A DNA stretch of 64,000 nt from positions 163,946 to 227,945 of the forward strand of contig JBMOQH010000024.1 of NCBI GenBank assembly GCA_049322795.1, read 5' to 3'. The notes under the pieces are model-generated. The model worked only from the letters and a program-made list of their open reading frames with translations. It was not told the DNA's origin and did no database searches. The number at the start of each line of letters is the position of its first letter. The first letter of the stretch is position 1. Position numbers and translations under genes: made by a program. This stretch comes from Immundisolibacter sp049322795 (GTDB lineage: Bacteria; Pseudomonadota; Gammaproteobacteria; Immundisolibacterales; Immundisolibacteraceae). Below, in pieces: positions 7,481 through 20,574 of the stretch.

Positions 7481-8008
7481 TCACTCACCATACCCGCCAG
7501 CGTCATCGGGCGTGCATCCACCCCAATCAGGCGCCGCCATGCCTCGGGCGATGTACGCGTGCAGCGTGGAGTGCGGCCAATCCACAGGGCGCTTCACCCA
7601 GCCATGCTTCACCGGGTTGAAATGGATGTACGCAACGTGCCGCTCCAGGTCTTGCGTATCCCGAATCTGGTGCTCCCAGTAGCGCCGCTGCCAAATGCCG
7701 CGCTCGCGTTTTGCCACGCGGCTCGGCCGCAGGCGTTCCGTCTTGTTCAGGCGCCTGGAAAAGCCAGCCTTGAGCAATGACCACCGCGTCGAATAACCCG
7801 CGTCACCCGCCGGTAGGCGCCAGATGGCGTGCAGGTGCTCGGGCAGTACCACCATTGCCACCACCGTAAACGGATGCGCGGCCTTGACCTTGTTCAACAC
7901 GTCTCGAAAGTCGGCGATGTGCCGCACCAGCGTGTCGGCATTCCGTTCGGCCAGGTTGACCGTGAAGAAATAGGTTCCACCCGTCGTATTGGACCGCCGG
8001 TAGCGCAT
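7481..8008 (-). CDS. REP-associated tyrosine transposase (RAYT)
   Basis: A 175-residue Y1/HUH transposase of the TnpA-REP family, single-strand nucleases that act on REP hairpins. The N-terminal RYRRSNTTGGTYFFTVNL, the HUH motif LPEHLHAIW near residue 60 (His-Leu-His), the WQRRYWEHQIRD segment and the catalytic Tyr in HVAYIHFNPVKHG are all present, so it looks intact. It stops 6 bases from one REP copy and starts about 20 bases from the other. RAYTs are normally single copy and domesticated rather than self-spreading. Confidence 0.93.
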   Translation of the reverse strand: MRYRRSNTTGGTYFFTVNLAERNADTLVRHIADFRDVLNKVKAAHPFTVVAMVVLPEHLHAIWRLPAGDAGYSTRWSLLKAGFSRRLNKTERLRPSRVAKRERGIWQRRYWEHQIRDTQDLERHVAYIHFNPVKHGWVKRPVDWPHSTLHAYIARGMAAPDWGGCTPDDAGGYGE

Positions 8009-8029
8009 GGCTTTCTCGCGTCACCTTGA

Positions 8030-8059
8030 TGTTGGGCTTCCTGCGTCAGCCCAACCTAC
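8030..8059. repeat. REP-like hairpin repeat, copy 2 (upstream of RAYT gene)
   Basis: Exact reverse complement of 7446-7475 over 30 bases. It continues directly into the 21-base repeat at 8056-8076. Confidence 0.8.
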
Positions 8060-8076
8060 GCGGGCTACGCGGGCTC
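8056..8076. repeat. Left arm of 21-bp perfect inverted repeat
   Basis: The arm is two tandem CTACGCGGG units plus CTC. Its exact reverse complement is at 9145-9165. Together they bound a lower-GC segment with two genes. Confidence 0.8.
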
Positions 8077-8185
8077 AGCAAAACGCCATTTTTTCGGCGG
8101 CTTGCAAACTTTTCCAGCAGCGGCCTTGTCACCCAACGCACAATGCGGCATTCTGGCCAACGGCCGGTCGTGGCGCGGAGAACAC

Positions 8186-8213
8186 GTTGGGCTCCCTGTG
8201 TCAGCCCAACCTA
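8186..8213. repeat. REP-like hairpin repeat, copy 3 (diverged)
   Basis: Same orientation as copy 2 and differing from it at only two positions over 28 bases (GTTGGGCTCCCTGTGTCAGC core). It lies 23 bases before the gamma-glutamylcyclotransferase start. Confidence 0.75.
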
Positions 8214-8236
8214 AACGGGTTTCCGAGGAATTGGTG

Positions 8237-8755
8237 ATGTGGGTGTTTGGGTACGGCTCGCTTATGTGGGATAACTGGGAAACCAATCACGGCTGTATTC
8301 GTCGAGTCGTCGCCGACCTCCCTGGGTACCGCCGCAGGTTCAACAAAGCATCCGTGCGAAATTGGGGAACGAAAGCTGCTCCTTGTCCAACTCTCAATCT
8401 CTCGCAGTTTGATACCGGCGTTTGTCGAGGCATCGCATTTCAATTCCCAGATGCGCAGAAGATGAAAGTTCTGTCCTACCTTGAAGAGCGAGAGGGAAAG
8501 GCATTCCCGCTTCATGAGGTCGTGGTATGGCTTGAGGGCCAATCCGAAGTGTCGGCCCTTGTGCCGCTTTACAACGGCACGAATGTCATTGAAGGAAACA
8601 CTCCCGAAGAGTTGGCCGCAATGGTGTTGGCGGCATCAGGTACTTGCGGCACATGCTTGTTCTACGTCAATGGCATCGCGGACAAACTCTCTGCCTTGGG
8701 CATGAACGACCGCGCAGTCTCCGACCTTTGGGAAGCGGTCAACAACCATGCGTAG
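8237..8755 (+). CDS. ChaC-like gamma-glutamylcyclotransferase
   Basis: A 172-residue protein with the ChaC/GGCT fold, which releases 5-oxoproline from gamma-glutamyl compounds such as glutathione. The substrate loop WVFGYGSLMW begins at residue 2 and the catalytic Glu is in LEEREGKAF near residue 85. The start was placed at the ATG at 8237 because it follows GAGGAA and puts FGYGSL at the usual N-terminal place. GC content is clearly below the neighbouring core genes, and REP and inverted repeats flank it, so recent acquisition is likely. Whether it acts on glutathione or another gamma-glutamyl compound is unknown. Confidence 0.85.
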   Translation: MWVFGYGSLMWDNWETNHGCIRRVVADLPGYRRRFNKASVRNWGTKAAPCPTLNLSQFDTGVCRGIAFQFPDAQKMKVLSYLEEREGKAFPLHEVVVWLEGQSEVSALVPLYNGTNVIEGNTPEELAAMVLAASGTCGTCLFYVNGIADKLSALGMNDRAVSDLWEAVNNHA

Positions 8756-8783
8756 TTGCCGCTTAACCCATCATTCCGCCGGA

Positions 8784-8805
8784 CCTGCGCGAAAAGTCGC
8801 GCAGG
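8784..8805. terminator. Hairpin downstream of the ChaC-like gene
   Basis: A 9-base perfect stem (CCTGCGCGA / TCGCGCAGG) with loop AAAG begins 29 bases after the stop. An AT-rich tract follows after ten bases, so this is a plausible terminator. Confidence 0.5.
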
Positions 8806-8846
8806 CCAGTGAATTTAAAATTTTGACCAAATAGGCGAGGAGGAAG

Positions 8847-9146
8847 ATGCTAGTCAACATTCATGCATTTGATGAGTACAACAAAACCAACCGTGGTCGG
8901 AGAGCGCGCGTTTCTGGCAAGGCGTCGTTCTCATTCGAACGTGACAAAGATGGCAAGGTTTCATTAATCCTTGATGCCGACGATTGTGAAATGAAAGGAA
9001 CCGGTGAGCGGGGCGGCGATCTGGGAAAGTCGGTTAAATTTATTAACCGCACAGCGAAAGTTACGCTCCTTTGCGACGAGGTTCTCGCTTTATATAGGGC
9101 GCTACAAAAGGAACTTGAACATCATCCGAGGCAAGAGAGGCCATGA
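8847..9146 (+). CDS. Hypothetical 99-residue protein
   Basis: A small, charged, soluble protein with no signal peptide. A strong GGAGGA ribosome site precedes the ATG. It has an Asp/Lys-rich central part (FERDKDGKVSLILDADDCEMKG) and a C-terminal helix (VLALYRALQKELEHH). I do not recognise the family. Low GC matches the ChaC-like gene upstream. The stop codon overlaps the right 21-bp inverted repeat, so the repeat marks the edge of this cargo. Confidence 0.6.
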   Translation: MLVNIHAFDEYNKTNRGRRARVSGKASFSFERDKDGKVSLILDADDCEMKGTGERGGDLGKSVKFINRTAKVTLLCDEVLALYRALQKELEHHPRQERP

Positions 9147-9165
9147 GCCCGCGTAGCCCGCGTAG
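9145..9165. repeat. Right arm of 21-bp perfect inverted repeat
   Basis: Exact reverse complement of 8056-8076. It begins at the stop codon of the 99-residue gene and ends 12 bases before the IS30 left end. Confidence 0.8.
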
Positions 9166-9177
9166 ATACTGGCTGCT

Positions 9178-10260
9178 CTCAAGAGTCAAGTGCACCACGT
9201 TGACGAAATTGTCTGATCTCTTCTGCCATGGCTTCTTCTGGCGTTTGCCAGTCCAACGTTTGGCGGGGGCGGCCATTGAGCAGTCGGGCGATGTCGTTGA
9301 GCTGGGTCTGACTGACTTGGGACAGGTCGGTGCCTTTGGGCAGGAACTGGCGCAGCAGGCCGTTGGTGTTCTCGTTGCTGCCGCGCTGCCAGGGGGCGTA
9401 CGGGTCAGCGAACCAGATATCGAGCTTCAGCCGCCGGGCCAGCTCCTCATGCTGCGCCATCTCGCTGCCGCGGTCATAGGTCAGGGATTCGCGCAGGAAG
9501 GCGGGCAGCTTCTTCATCTGCCGGGTGAAGCCCGTCAGCGCCGCCTCGGCGCCGCAGCCGTCCATCTTGCACAGCACCACGAAGCGGGTCTTGCGCTCGA
9601 CCAGCGTGCCGACGGCCGAGCGGTTGTAGGCGCCTTTGATGCAGTCACCTTCCCAATGCCCGGGCAGTAGGCGCTCGGCGACGTCTTCGGGGCGGTGCCT
9701 GATCCGCAGATCCTCGGGAATGACCACGCCACCGGCACTGGCAGCGGTGCGCCGCCGGCGTCCGCGCTGCGGCTTGTGCTGGCGCAGGGCGTCGACCATG
9801 GCTTTCTTGAGCGCCCCCCTGGGGTGGGCGTAGATCGCCGCGTAGATGGTCTCGTGACTGACGTGCAAGCGGGGATCTTCCGGGTGCATCCTGCGCAGTC
9901 TGGCGGCAATCTGCTGCGGCGACCAGCGCCAGTAGATCAGCCGGTCGCTCACCAGGCGGTGCAACCGCGTGCCGTCTTCGAGCTTGCGGTGTCGCACACA
10001 GCGCCGTCTGCGTACCCGGTAAGCCACCGCCGCCGCCGTGGCGTCGTAGCGCGCCCCAGCCGCCACCGCCGCGTTGCGCGCCACCTCTCGCGACACCGTC
10101 GAGGGCGCACGATCGAGCAGTGCCGCGATCGCGCGAACGCTACTGCCGCGTCCCCGCTCCACCATGATCACTGCGCGCTCCTCGGATGAAAGATGCTCAT
10201 AGCCGTTCTTGTCCATCGCAACACCTTATCCTCACAGGAGTGTTGCACTTGGTTCTTGAG
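9178..10260 (-). mobile_element. IS30-family insertion sequence
   Basis: About 1.08 kb. The ends 9178-9197 and 10241-10260 are 20-base inverted repeats matching at 17 positions. Both ends are directly followed outside by GCT (9175-9177 and 10261-10263), a 3-bp target duplication. The transposase stop lies inside the left-hand repeat, as is usual for this family. The element interrupts a long imperfect palindrome. Confidence 0.9.
9179..10216 (-). CDS. IS30-family transposase
   Basis: A 345-residue DDE transposase. The N-terminal helix-turn-helix (LSSEERAVIMVERGRGSSVRAIAALLDRAPSTVSREVARN, about residues 8-47) and the rve-type catalytic core are intact: GHWEGDCIKG near residue 180 (first Asp), LTYDRGSEM near 240 (second Asp), and NENTNGLLRQFLPKGTDLS near 285 (Glu). 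No frameshift is seen, so the element may still be active. Confidence 0.95.
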   Translation of the reverse strand: MDKNGYEHLSSEERAVIMVERGRGSSVRAIAALLDRAPSTVSREVARNAAVAAGARYDATAAAVAYRVRRRRCVRHRKLEDGTRLHRLVSDRLIYWRWSPQQIAARLRRMHPEDPRLHVSHETIYAAIYAHPRGALKKAMVDALRQHKPQRGRRRRTAASAGGVVIPEDLRIRHRPEDVAERLLPGHWEGDCIKGAYNRSAVGTLVERKTRFVVLCKMDGCGAEAALTGFTRQMKKLPAFLRESLTYDRGSEMAQHEELARRLKLDIWFADPYAPWQRGSNENTNGLLRQFLPKGTDLSQVSQTQLNDIARLLNGRPRQTLDWQTPEEAMAEEIRQFRQRGALDS

Positions 10261-10328
10261 GCTAAGCTGTTATCCGGCCACCGAATGCAAGGCCGGATAA
10301 CAGTATCTACGTGGGCTTGGATGTGGAA

Positions 10329-10802
10329 TCAGTAGCCCCGTTCGACTCGTCCCATTCCTGAAGGATTTTGTCGAGGTTGATGAAGCGGAGTCAACGCTTG
10401 CGACTCGCCGACTCTCTCGGTAGCCGATTCCCTCGGTCGAATCGGGATTACGAAATTGCCCTGATAGGTTCTGTGCTTGTCAGTAATGGAATCGGTTATT
10501 CCAAGATCCCAAAATACAACGCTGGCCGCTAATTTTCCGCCCTCCATCTCGCTGCGAATTGCGCCAGTTGATCGGCGGTCGTCGGCAGTTGTGCATTCAT
10601 AGAGTAATGCGTCGTCCGATCGACGAATCATGACGCTTGATGTTGGAATCTGTGCAGTCCATGCTCCGCGTTTGTTTCTGAAAGTGCATTCACCGGCAGA
10701 GCCGTCCGAGAAGGTGACTGTGAGTGGAATGGTTGGATCGTTGATAATGGTCGCACATCCGGCAAGCGAAAGAAGTGTTGCCAGCGAAAGGGCTTTTTTC
10801 AT
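10329..10802 (-). CDS. Putative lipoprotein of unknown function
   Basis: A 157-residue protein with a lipoprotein signal peptide (KKALSLATLLSLAGC, lipobox LAGC with Cys about 16), so it is probably membrane-anchored in the envelope. The following DPTIPLTVTFSDGSAGECTFRNKRG segment resembles small lipoproteins seen in many proteobacteria, but no function is known to me. The C-terminal 35 residues are polar and low-complexity and may be a frame extension up to the palindrome at 10316. GC is lower than in flanking core genes. Confidence 0.65.
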   Translation of the reverse strand: MKKALSLATLLSLAGCATIINDPTIPLTVTFSDGSAGECTFRNKRGAWTAQIPTSSVMIRRSDDALLYECTTADDRRSTGAIRSEMEGGKLAASVVFWDLGITDSITDKHRTYQGNFVIPIRPRESATERVGESQALTPLHQPRQNPSGMGRVERGY

Positions 10803-10901
10803 TTTTGCTCCCTGAGCCTTGTTGTTCGAAATAAGTAATGCGAGGGAAAAATCTGCAAGGCAACTCTTCCCGCCGCAGCAATGTTACAGCCTACGATAAG
10901 G

Positions 10902-10924
10902 GTGCGGTGAGGCACGAACCGCAT
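10902..10924. repeat. REP-like hairpin (GTGCGGT...ACCGCAT)
   Basis: A short stem (TGCGGT/ACCGCA) with a 9-base loop lies between the lipoprotein start and the metH stop, preceded by CCTACG as in the other REP copies. It may also serve as part of the metH 3' end. Confidence 0.45.
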
Positions 10925-10996
10925 CGATCAACGCTTCCCGCGAATGATGCGCCCCCTTCCCCGGCACATCCCAAGGCTGCGCCTTCGCCGTCAGCC

Positions 10997-14692
<3,696 letters not shown>

Positions 14693-14890
14693 GGCGGCGG
14701 GGTCCGGCGGCGGGGGCGGCATTGTAGCGTGCGGGTTTTGGCCGGCCGGGACGGTTGGACCGCATCGAAAACGGGCGCTTTGGCGTGCGCTGGGTCAGGT
14801 TCGGCTTTGGCTCGCGCCCGCGCATCCACGGAGCGCTCCGGGCGGGCCGTTCAAGCGGGGTTGGTGGTGATCGGGTGATCGGCGAGCCGC

Positions 14891-15781
14891 TCAGTTGTCC
14901 GGCGGCAGCCCGGTTCGGGCCAACAGCGCCTGCGGCAGTTGGTCCAGGCTGGCGAGGACGGTGACGCCGGCCGGCGGGCGCTTCAGGCGTTGCGCGGCGC
15001 GGCCGCCGCACCACAGCTCGACGTCGGCGGGCAGGTCGACACGCAGCTGGCGCACGCCGATGCGTACGGCACCGGGGTCGAAGTATTCCGAGAACGACAA
15101 CGCGACGACGTCGGCCTCGAAGGCGCGTGCCGCGGCGACGATCTGGCTCTGCGGCGTCTGTGCGCCGAGCAGAATGCAGGCTGCGCCTTCCAGCCGCAGC
15201 AGTGCCTGCGCCAGCATGAGCCCCAGCGTGTGCGGCTCGCCGGTCAGGGTGGTCAGCAGCACCCGCGGGGTCTCGGCGCCGGGCGGCAACTGGGCGGTGG
15301 TTTCGCGCAGCACGCTGTCGAGCTGCGCCGAGAAATGGTGTTCCTCGAACACCTCGAGTTCGCCCCGGGCCCAGCCGTCGCCGACGCGCTCCAGCATGGC
15401 AGCCGCCGTTTCACACACGAAGCGCCGCAGCCCGTCGCGCAGCACCCGGGTGCGCAGTTCCAGCCGCAGTCCGTTGTCGTCGTGGCGCTTGATCAGTTCG
15501 ATCAGCGCCTGTTCGGCGCCGTTGGGCCCGGCGTGCCCGGCGGCTGTCTGTTCCAGCTCCTCGGCGCTCAAGGTCAGCACCTGGCCCGGACGCATGCCCT
15601 GGTCCAGCAGGCGGCGCATCTGGCGCAGGCGTGTCACCTGCTGCGCCGGGTAGCGGCGCTCGCCGCGAGGGCTGCGTACGGGCTGCGGAAAGCCGTAGCG
15701 CCGCTCCCACATGCGCAGCGTATCTTTGGCGATGCCGGTTTCGAGCGCGAGGGCTGCGATCGAGAGATGTGTTTTTTCCAT
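14891..15781 (-). CDS. carH: CarH/LitR-type MerR regulator with B12-binding photosensor domain
   Basis: A 296-residue one-component regulator. A MerR winged helix (residues 4-70, IAALALETGIAKDTLRMWERRYGFP) precedes a four-helix and cobalamin-binding module. It has all four CarH signature residues: Trp137, then nine residues, Glu147-His148, and GEPHTLGL with the lower-ligand His184; these correspond to Trp131, Glu141, His142 and His177 of the Thermus protein. Such proteins bind adenosylcobalamin, repress DNA as a tetramer in the dark and release it in light. It faces the carotenoid operon. An upstream TTG (15805) is an alternative start. Confidence 0.88.
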   Translation of the reverse strand: MEKTHLSIAALALETGIAKDTLRMWERRYGFPQPVRSPRGERRYPAQQVTRLRQMRRLLDQGMRPGQVLTLSAEELEQTAAGHAGPNGAEQALIELIKRHDDNGLRLELRTRVLRDGLRRFVCETAAAMLERVGDGWARGELEVFEEHHFSAQLDSVLRETTAQLPPGAETPRVLLTTLTGEPHTLGLMLAQALLRLEGAACILLGAQTPQSQIVAAARAFEADVVALSFSEYFDPGAVRIGVRQLRVDLPADVELWCGGRAAQRLKRPPAGVTVLASLDQLPQALLARTGLPPDN

Positions 15782-15795
15782 TTGTCTAAGGCAAA
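15781..15795. promoter_or_regulatory. Operator-like palindrome 1 (TTTGTCTAAGGCAAA)
   Basis: A TTTGTC-N3-GACAAA type inverted repeat with one mismatch. It ends three bases before the -35 of the crt promoter and overlaps the carH start codon. A probable CarH binding site, by position. Confidence 0.6.
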
Positions 15796-15798
15796 CAG

Positions 15799-15827
15799 TT
15801 GACAATTCGAAAATCGCCGCCTAATTT
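15799..15827 (+). promoter_or_regulatory. Promoter of the carotenoid operon
   Basis: TTGACA (15799-15804), a 17-base spacer and TAATTT (15822-15827) make a near-consensus sigma-70 promoter reading toward crtY, with a start near 15834. It lies between the two operator-like palindromes. Confidence 0.7.
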
Positions 15828-15844
15828 TTAGCGCGAATTTCATA

Positions 15845-15859
15845 TTTGTCTAGGACAAA
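15845..15859. promoter_or_regulatory. Operator-like palindrome 2 (TTTGTCTAGGACAAA)
   Basis: A perfect 6-base inverted repeat with a TAG centre. It sits about 11-25 bases downstream of the predicted crt start. On the minus strand it overlaps a TAGACA that could be the carH -35, so CarH may also control itself. Confidence 0.65.
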
Positions 15860-15907
15860 ATGGCGCGAGCGCTGGGGAGGCCCTCGCCCGTCGGGTGATT
15901 CAAATCA

Positions 15908-17095
15908 ATGGCTTTGACGATGCACGCTGCTGACGAGCCGGATGCCGGCGCCGCGAAGACGCCGTTCGATGTGCTCATCGTGGGCGCCGGTCTGCACGGC
16001 GGGCTGATCGCCCTGGCGCTGCTGGACGCCGACCCGGCGCTGCGCCTGGCGCTGATCGAGCGCGACGCCCAGCCAGCCGGCAACCACACCTGGTGCTTTC
16101 ACCGCGGCGACGTGCCGGCGGACGTGGGGGCGTGGTTCGCGCGCCTGCCGCTGACCACCTGGCCGGGGTACCGGGTGGCGTTTCCCGCTCTGGAGCGGGC
16201 GGTGGACCTGCCCTACTGCTGCCTGACGGCCGATGGTCTGGCCAAGGCGCTGCGGGATGCCTTCGCCGGCCGGGATACGGCCACGCTCATGACGGATCAG
16301 GCGGTCGATGCGGTCGGCGAGCACACGGTGCGTCTCGCGGGCGGCCGGGAGCTGCGGGCATCGCTGGTGATCGACGCGCGGGGTGGCAGTACTGTCGGCG
16401 CGACCGGGTATCAGAAGTTCCTGGGTCTTGAAGTGGAGCTCGCCGCCGACTGCGGGCTCGATCGGCCGCTGCTGATGGACGCCCGCGTGGCGCAGGGGCC
16501 GCAGTTCCGATTCATGTACGTGCTGCCGCTGGCGGCCCGACGCCTGCTGATCGAGGACACCGCCTTCGCGCGCACGCCGCAGCTGGACCTCGCCGCCCGG
16601 CGGGCGGCGATAGTCGATTACGCGGCCGCCCAGGGCTGGGCCATCCGCGCCGTGCTGAGGGAGGAATCCGGCGTGTTGCCGATGCCCTGGCAGGCGTCGG
16701 TGTCCGCGCCGGCCTTGCCGCTCACCGTTGGGTATGCCGGCGGTTGGTTCCACCCGGCGACCGGCTATTCAGCACCCTGCGCACTGCGGCTGGCCACGCT
16801 GCTGGCGCGGCATTGGCGCGACCCGCTGCCGGCGCTGACGGCCGAGTGGCGCCGCCATCGGCGGCAGTTCCGGCTGGGGCTGCTGCTGAACCGACTCGCG
16901 TTTCTCGGCTTTCGGCCAGACCTCATGTGGCAGCCGTTCGCGCGCTTTTACCGACTGCCGCTCGCCACCATCGGCCGTTTCTACCGACTGGAAAGCACTG
17001 CATCGGACGTGGCGCGCCTGCTGCTCGGGCGCCCGCCGCGGGGTTTCGGCAGCGCCTGGTTGCCAGGGCGCCCTTCACCGGAGGCTGGATCATGA
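15908..17095 (+). CDS. crtY: Lycopene beta-cyclase, CrtY type
   Basis: A 395-residue FAD/NAD(P)-binding flavoprotein that closes lycopene ends into beta-rings to give beta-carotene. The dinucleotide fold DVLIVGAGLHGGLIALAL (residues 20-37), the cyclase motif NHTWCFH near 60 and the CrtY LPYCCLTADGL segment and YAGGWFHPATGYSAP near 280 are seen. It is the first gene of the operon and overlaps crtE by ATGA. Two ATG codons (15908 and 15920) are possible starts. Confidence 0.92.
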   Translation: MALTMHAADEPDAGAAKTPFDVLIVGAGLHGGLIALALLDADPALRLALIERDAQPAGNHTWCFHRGDVPADVGAWFARLPLTTWPGYRVAFPALERAVDLPYCCLTADGLAKALRDAFAGRDTATLMTDQAVDAVGEHTVRLAGGRELRASLVIDARGGSTVGATGYQKFLGLEVELAADCGLDRPLLMDARVAQGPQFRFMYVLPLAARRLLIEDTAFARTPQLDLAARRAAIVDYAAAQGWAIRAVLREESGVLPMPWQASVSAPALPLTVGYAGGWFHPATGYSAPCALRLATLLARHWRDPLPALTAEWRRHRRQFRLGLLLNRLAFLGFRPDLMWQPFARFYRLPLATIGRFYRLESTASDVARLLLGRPPRGFGSAWLPGRPSPEAGS

Positions 17096-18160
17096 AGGCA
17101 CAGACCGTTTTGGCCGCGGGGCCCCGGTTGCGGCACGACGGCGCATTTGCAGGGCCTTCGTCGCGGCCGGCGGTGGAGCCGCCTGCGGCGCCCGATCTGG
17201 CCGCGTTTTTCAAGCGGCGGGTCGGCCAACTGCCGCCTGCGGCCGACGTGTGCGAAGGCGTCTGGCAGGACACGCTGTACGCGCCGTTGGCCGAGTTTCT
17301 GGGCCGCCCCGGCAAGCTGCTGCGGGCGCGGCTGGTGCGCCACGGCTGGCAGCTGTCCGGCGCGCGTGGCGAGCCACCGGAAACGCTGTGCCTGCTGCCG
17401 GAGATCCTGCACAGCGCCTCGCTGATCGTCGACGACATTCAGGACGGGGCGGTCGCGCGCCGCGGCGGCCCGGCGCTGCACCGGATGATCGGCCCCGAGC
17501 GGGCCCTGAACGCCGCCAACTGGCTGTATTTCTGGCCCAACCGGCTGCTCGACGAGCTGCGCCTGTCGACCCCGCGCCGGCGCGCCTGTGCAGACCTGAT
17601 CACCGCCACGCTGCTCGACTGTCACCGCGGGCAGGCGCTGGATCTTGGCGGGGAGATCTGGACGCTGCCGCAGGACGCCTTGCCGGCACTGGTGGCCGAG
17701 CAAAGCCGCCTCAAGACCGGCCGTCTGACGGCCATGTGTGTCGGGCTCGGCGCGATCGCCGCCGGGGCGCGGCCCGGGTGCGTGGCGTTGCTGCAACACT
17801 TCGGCGAGCAGGTCGGCGTGGCGCTGCAGATGCTGGACGACCTCACCGCCGTGCTGCTGCCGGCGCGCCACGACAAGGCCGGCGAGGACATCGGCGCCGG
17901 CCGGCCGACCTTCGCCTGGGTGCTTGCCGCGCAGCGGGCCAGCGAATTCAGCTACCGCGCCTTGCAGCAGCAGGCGCGCGCCGCGGCGGGTGGCGACTGG
18001 CGCCCGGTGTGTGCGCAGCTGGCCGAGGTGATCGGTCCGGATGCGCTCGACCATCCCCGCAAGGCGCTGACCGAAGCCGCGGTGCTGCTGAGCGAGGGCG
18101 GCCTGCCGGCGGCCGCCGTGCAGGATGTGTTGACTGACCTCGAACGACTGGAGCGCGCGT

Positions 18161-18168
<8 letters not shown>
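17092..18168 (+). CDS. crtE: Geranylgeranyl diphosphate synthase-like prenyltransferase
   Basis: A 358-residue trans-polyprenyl diphosphate synthase; in this operon it should make GGPP for CrtB. GRPGKLLRARLV (71-82) is the first substrate-binding block, and the first Asp-rich motif is DDIQD (114-118). The second, normally DDxxD, reads DDLTA, so one Asp is replaced. The start ATG overlaps the crtY stop. With its altered second motif and unusual N-terminal 40 residues it is a divergent member; chain length is inferred from context only. Confidence 0.82.
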
Positions 18169-19653
<1,485 letters not shown>

Positions 19654-19657
<4 letters not shown>

Positions 19658-20574
19658 GCGATCCGGTTGCCGCCGTCATCCACCAGCATTCCAAGAGCTT
19701 CTCGCTGGCGTCGCGCCTGCTGCCGGCAGCGGTGCGCGGGCAGGTGGTGGGGCTGTATGCCTGGTGCCGGCGCGCCGACGACGCGGTGGACCTGGCCGCC
19801 GATCCGGTGGCGAGCCTGGCCCGGCTCACGGCCGAGCTCGACGCCGTCTATCGCGGCGAGCCCGGCGACGATCCGATCCTCATCGCCTTCGCGCAGCTGG
19901 TCGAGCGCTGCGCCCTGCCGCGCCATTACCCGCAGGAACTGCTGGCCGGCATGGCGATGGACCTGACGCCGGATCTGTACGCCGACGACGCGCAGCTGGC
20001 GCTGTACTGCTACCGCGTGGCGGGCGTGGTGGGGCTGATGATGTGCCACGTCATGGGCGTGGCCGACGATGCGGCGCTGCCGCAGGCGGCGTGGCTCGGC
20101 ATGGGCATGCAGCTGACCAACATCTGCCGCGATGTGGGCGAGGACTGGCAGCGCGGGCGGCTGTACCTGCCGTACCGGGCACTCGGCTTCGCCGACGAGG
20201 CGGCGGTGCGGGACGCGCTCACCCGGCCTATCGACGCCGCGCTCGCGGCGCGCTTGCCGGCGCAGGTGCGCCGGACGCTGGTGCTCGCCGACGCGCACTA
20301 CCGGCGAGGTCTTGGCGGCATCGCGGCGCTCGACTGGCGCTGTGGTCTCGCCGTGCGCTCGGCGGCGCGCATCTACCGCGGCATCGGCGCCGCGCTGGCG
20401 CGCCAGGGCCACCAGCCGCTCGCCGGGCGGGCCTGGTTGTCTGGCCGCGGCAAGGCGGCGCAGGTGGCAATCGCTTTAATGGAACAGATCAGCGGAGGCT
20501 TTGGCCGTCGCCCCCGCCAGCCGCCCCGGCGGGTACTCGAATTCGGAGCCGAGCTGTGCCTGCCCGGCGCCTGA
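19654..20574 (+). CDS. crtB: Phytoene synthase
   Basis: A 306-residue squalene/phytoene synthase joining two GGPP. The N-terminal HSKSFSLASRLLP, the first Asp-rich motif YAWCRRADDAVD (about 40-50) and the second motif LTNICRDVGEDWQRGRLYLP (about 158-177) are intact. The ATG overlaps the crtI stop. The 3' end overlaps the start of the DUF2141 gene. Confidence 0.96.

Larger units (their letters stand above)
9156..10316. repeat. Long imperfect palindrome split by the IS30 insertion
   Basis: Removing the IS and one GCT copy joins arms that pair with each other: 9156-9170 with 10302-10316 (14 of 15), and 10269-10279 with 10291-10301 (11 of 11). The left side carries an extra unpaired segment of about 12 bases that contains the insertion point. 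Confidence 0.65.

Noticed and set aside
14723..14890. Possible cobalamin riboswitch upstream of metH
   Set aside because: I looked for a conserved B12-box in the short leader and found none; B12-dependent enzymes themselves rarely carry one.
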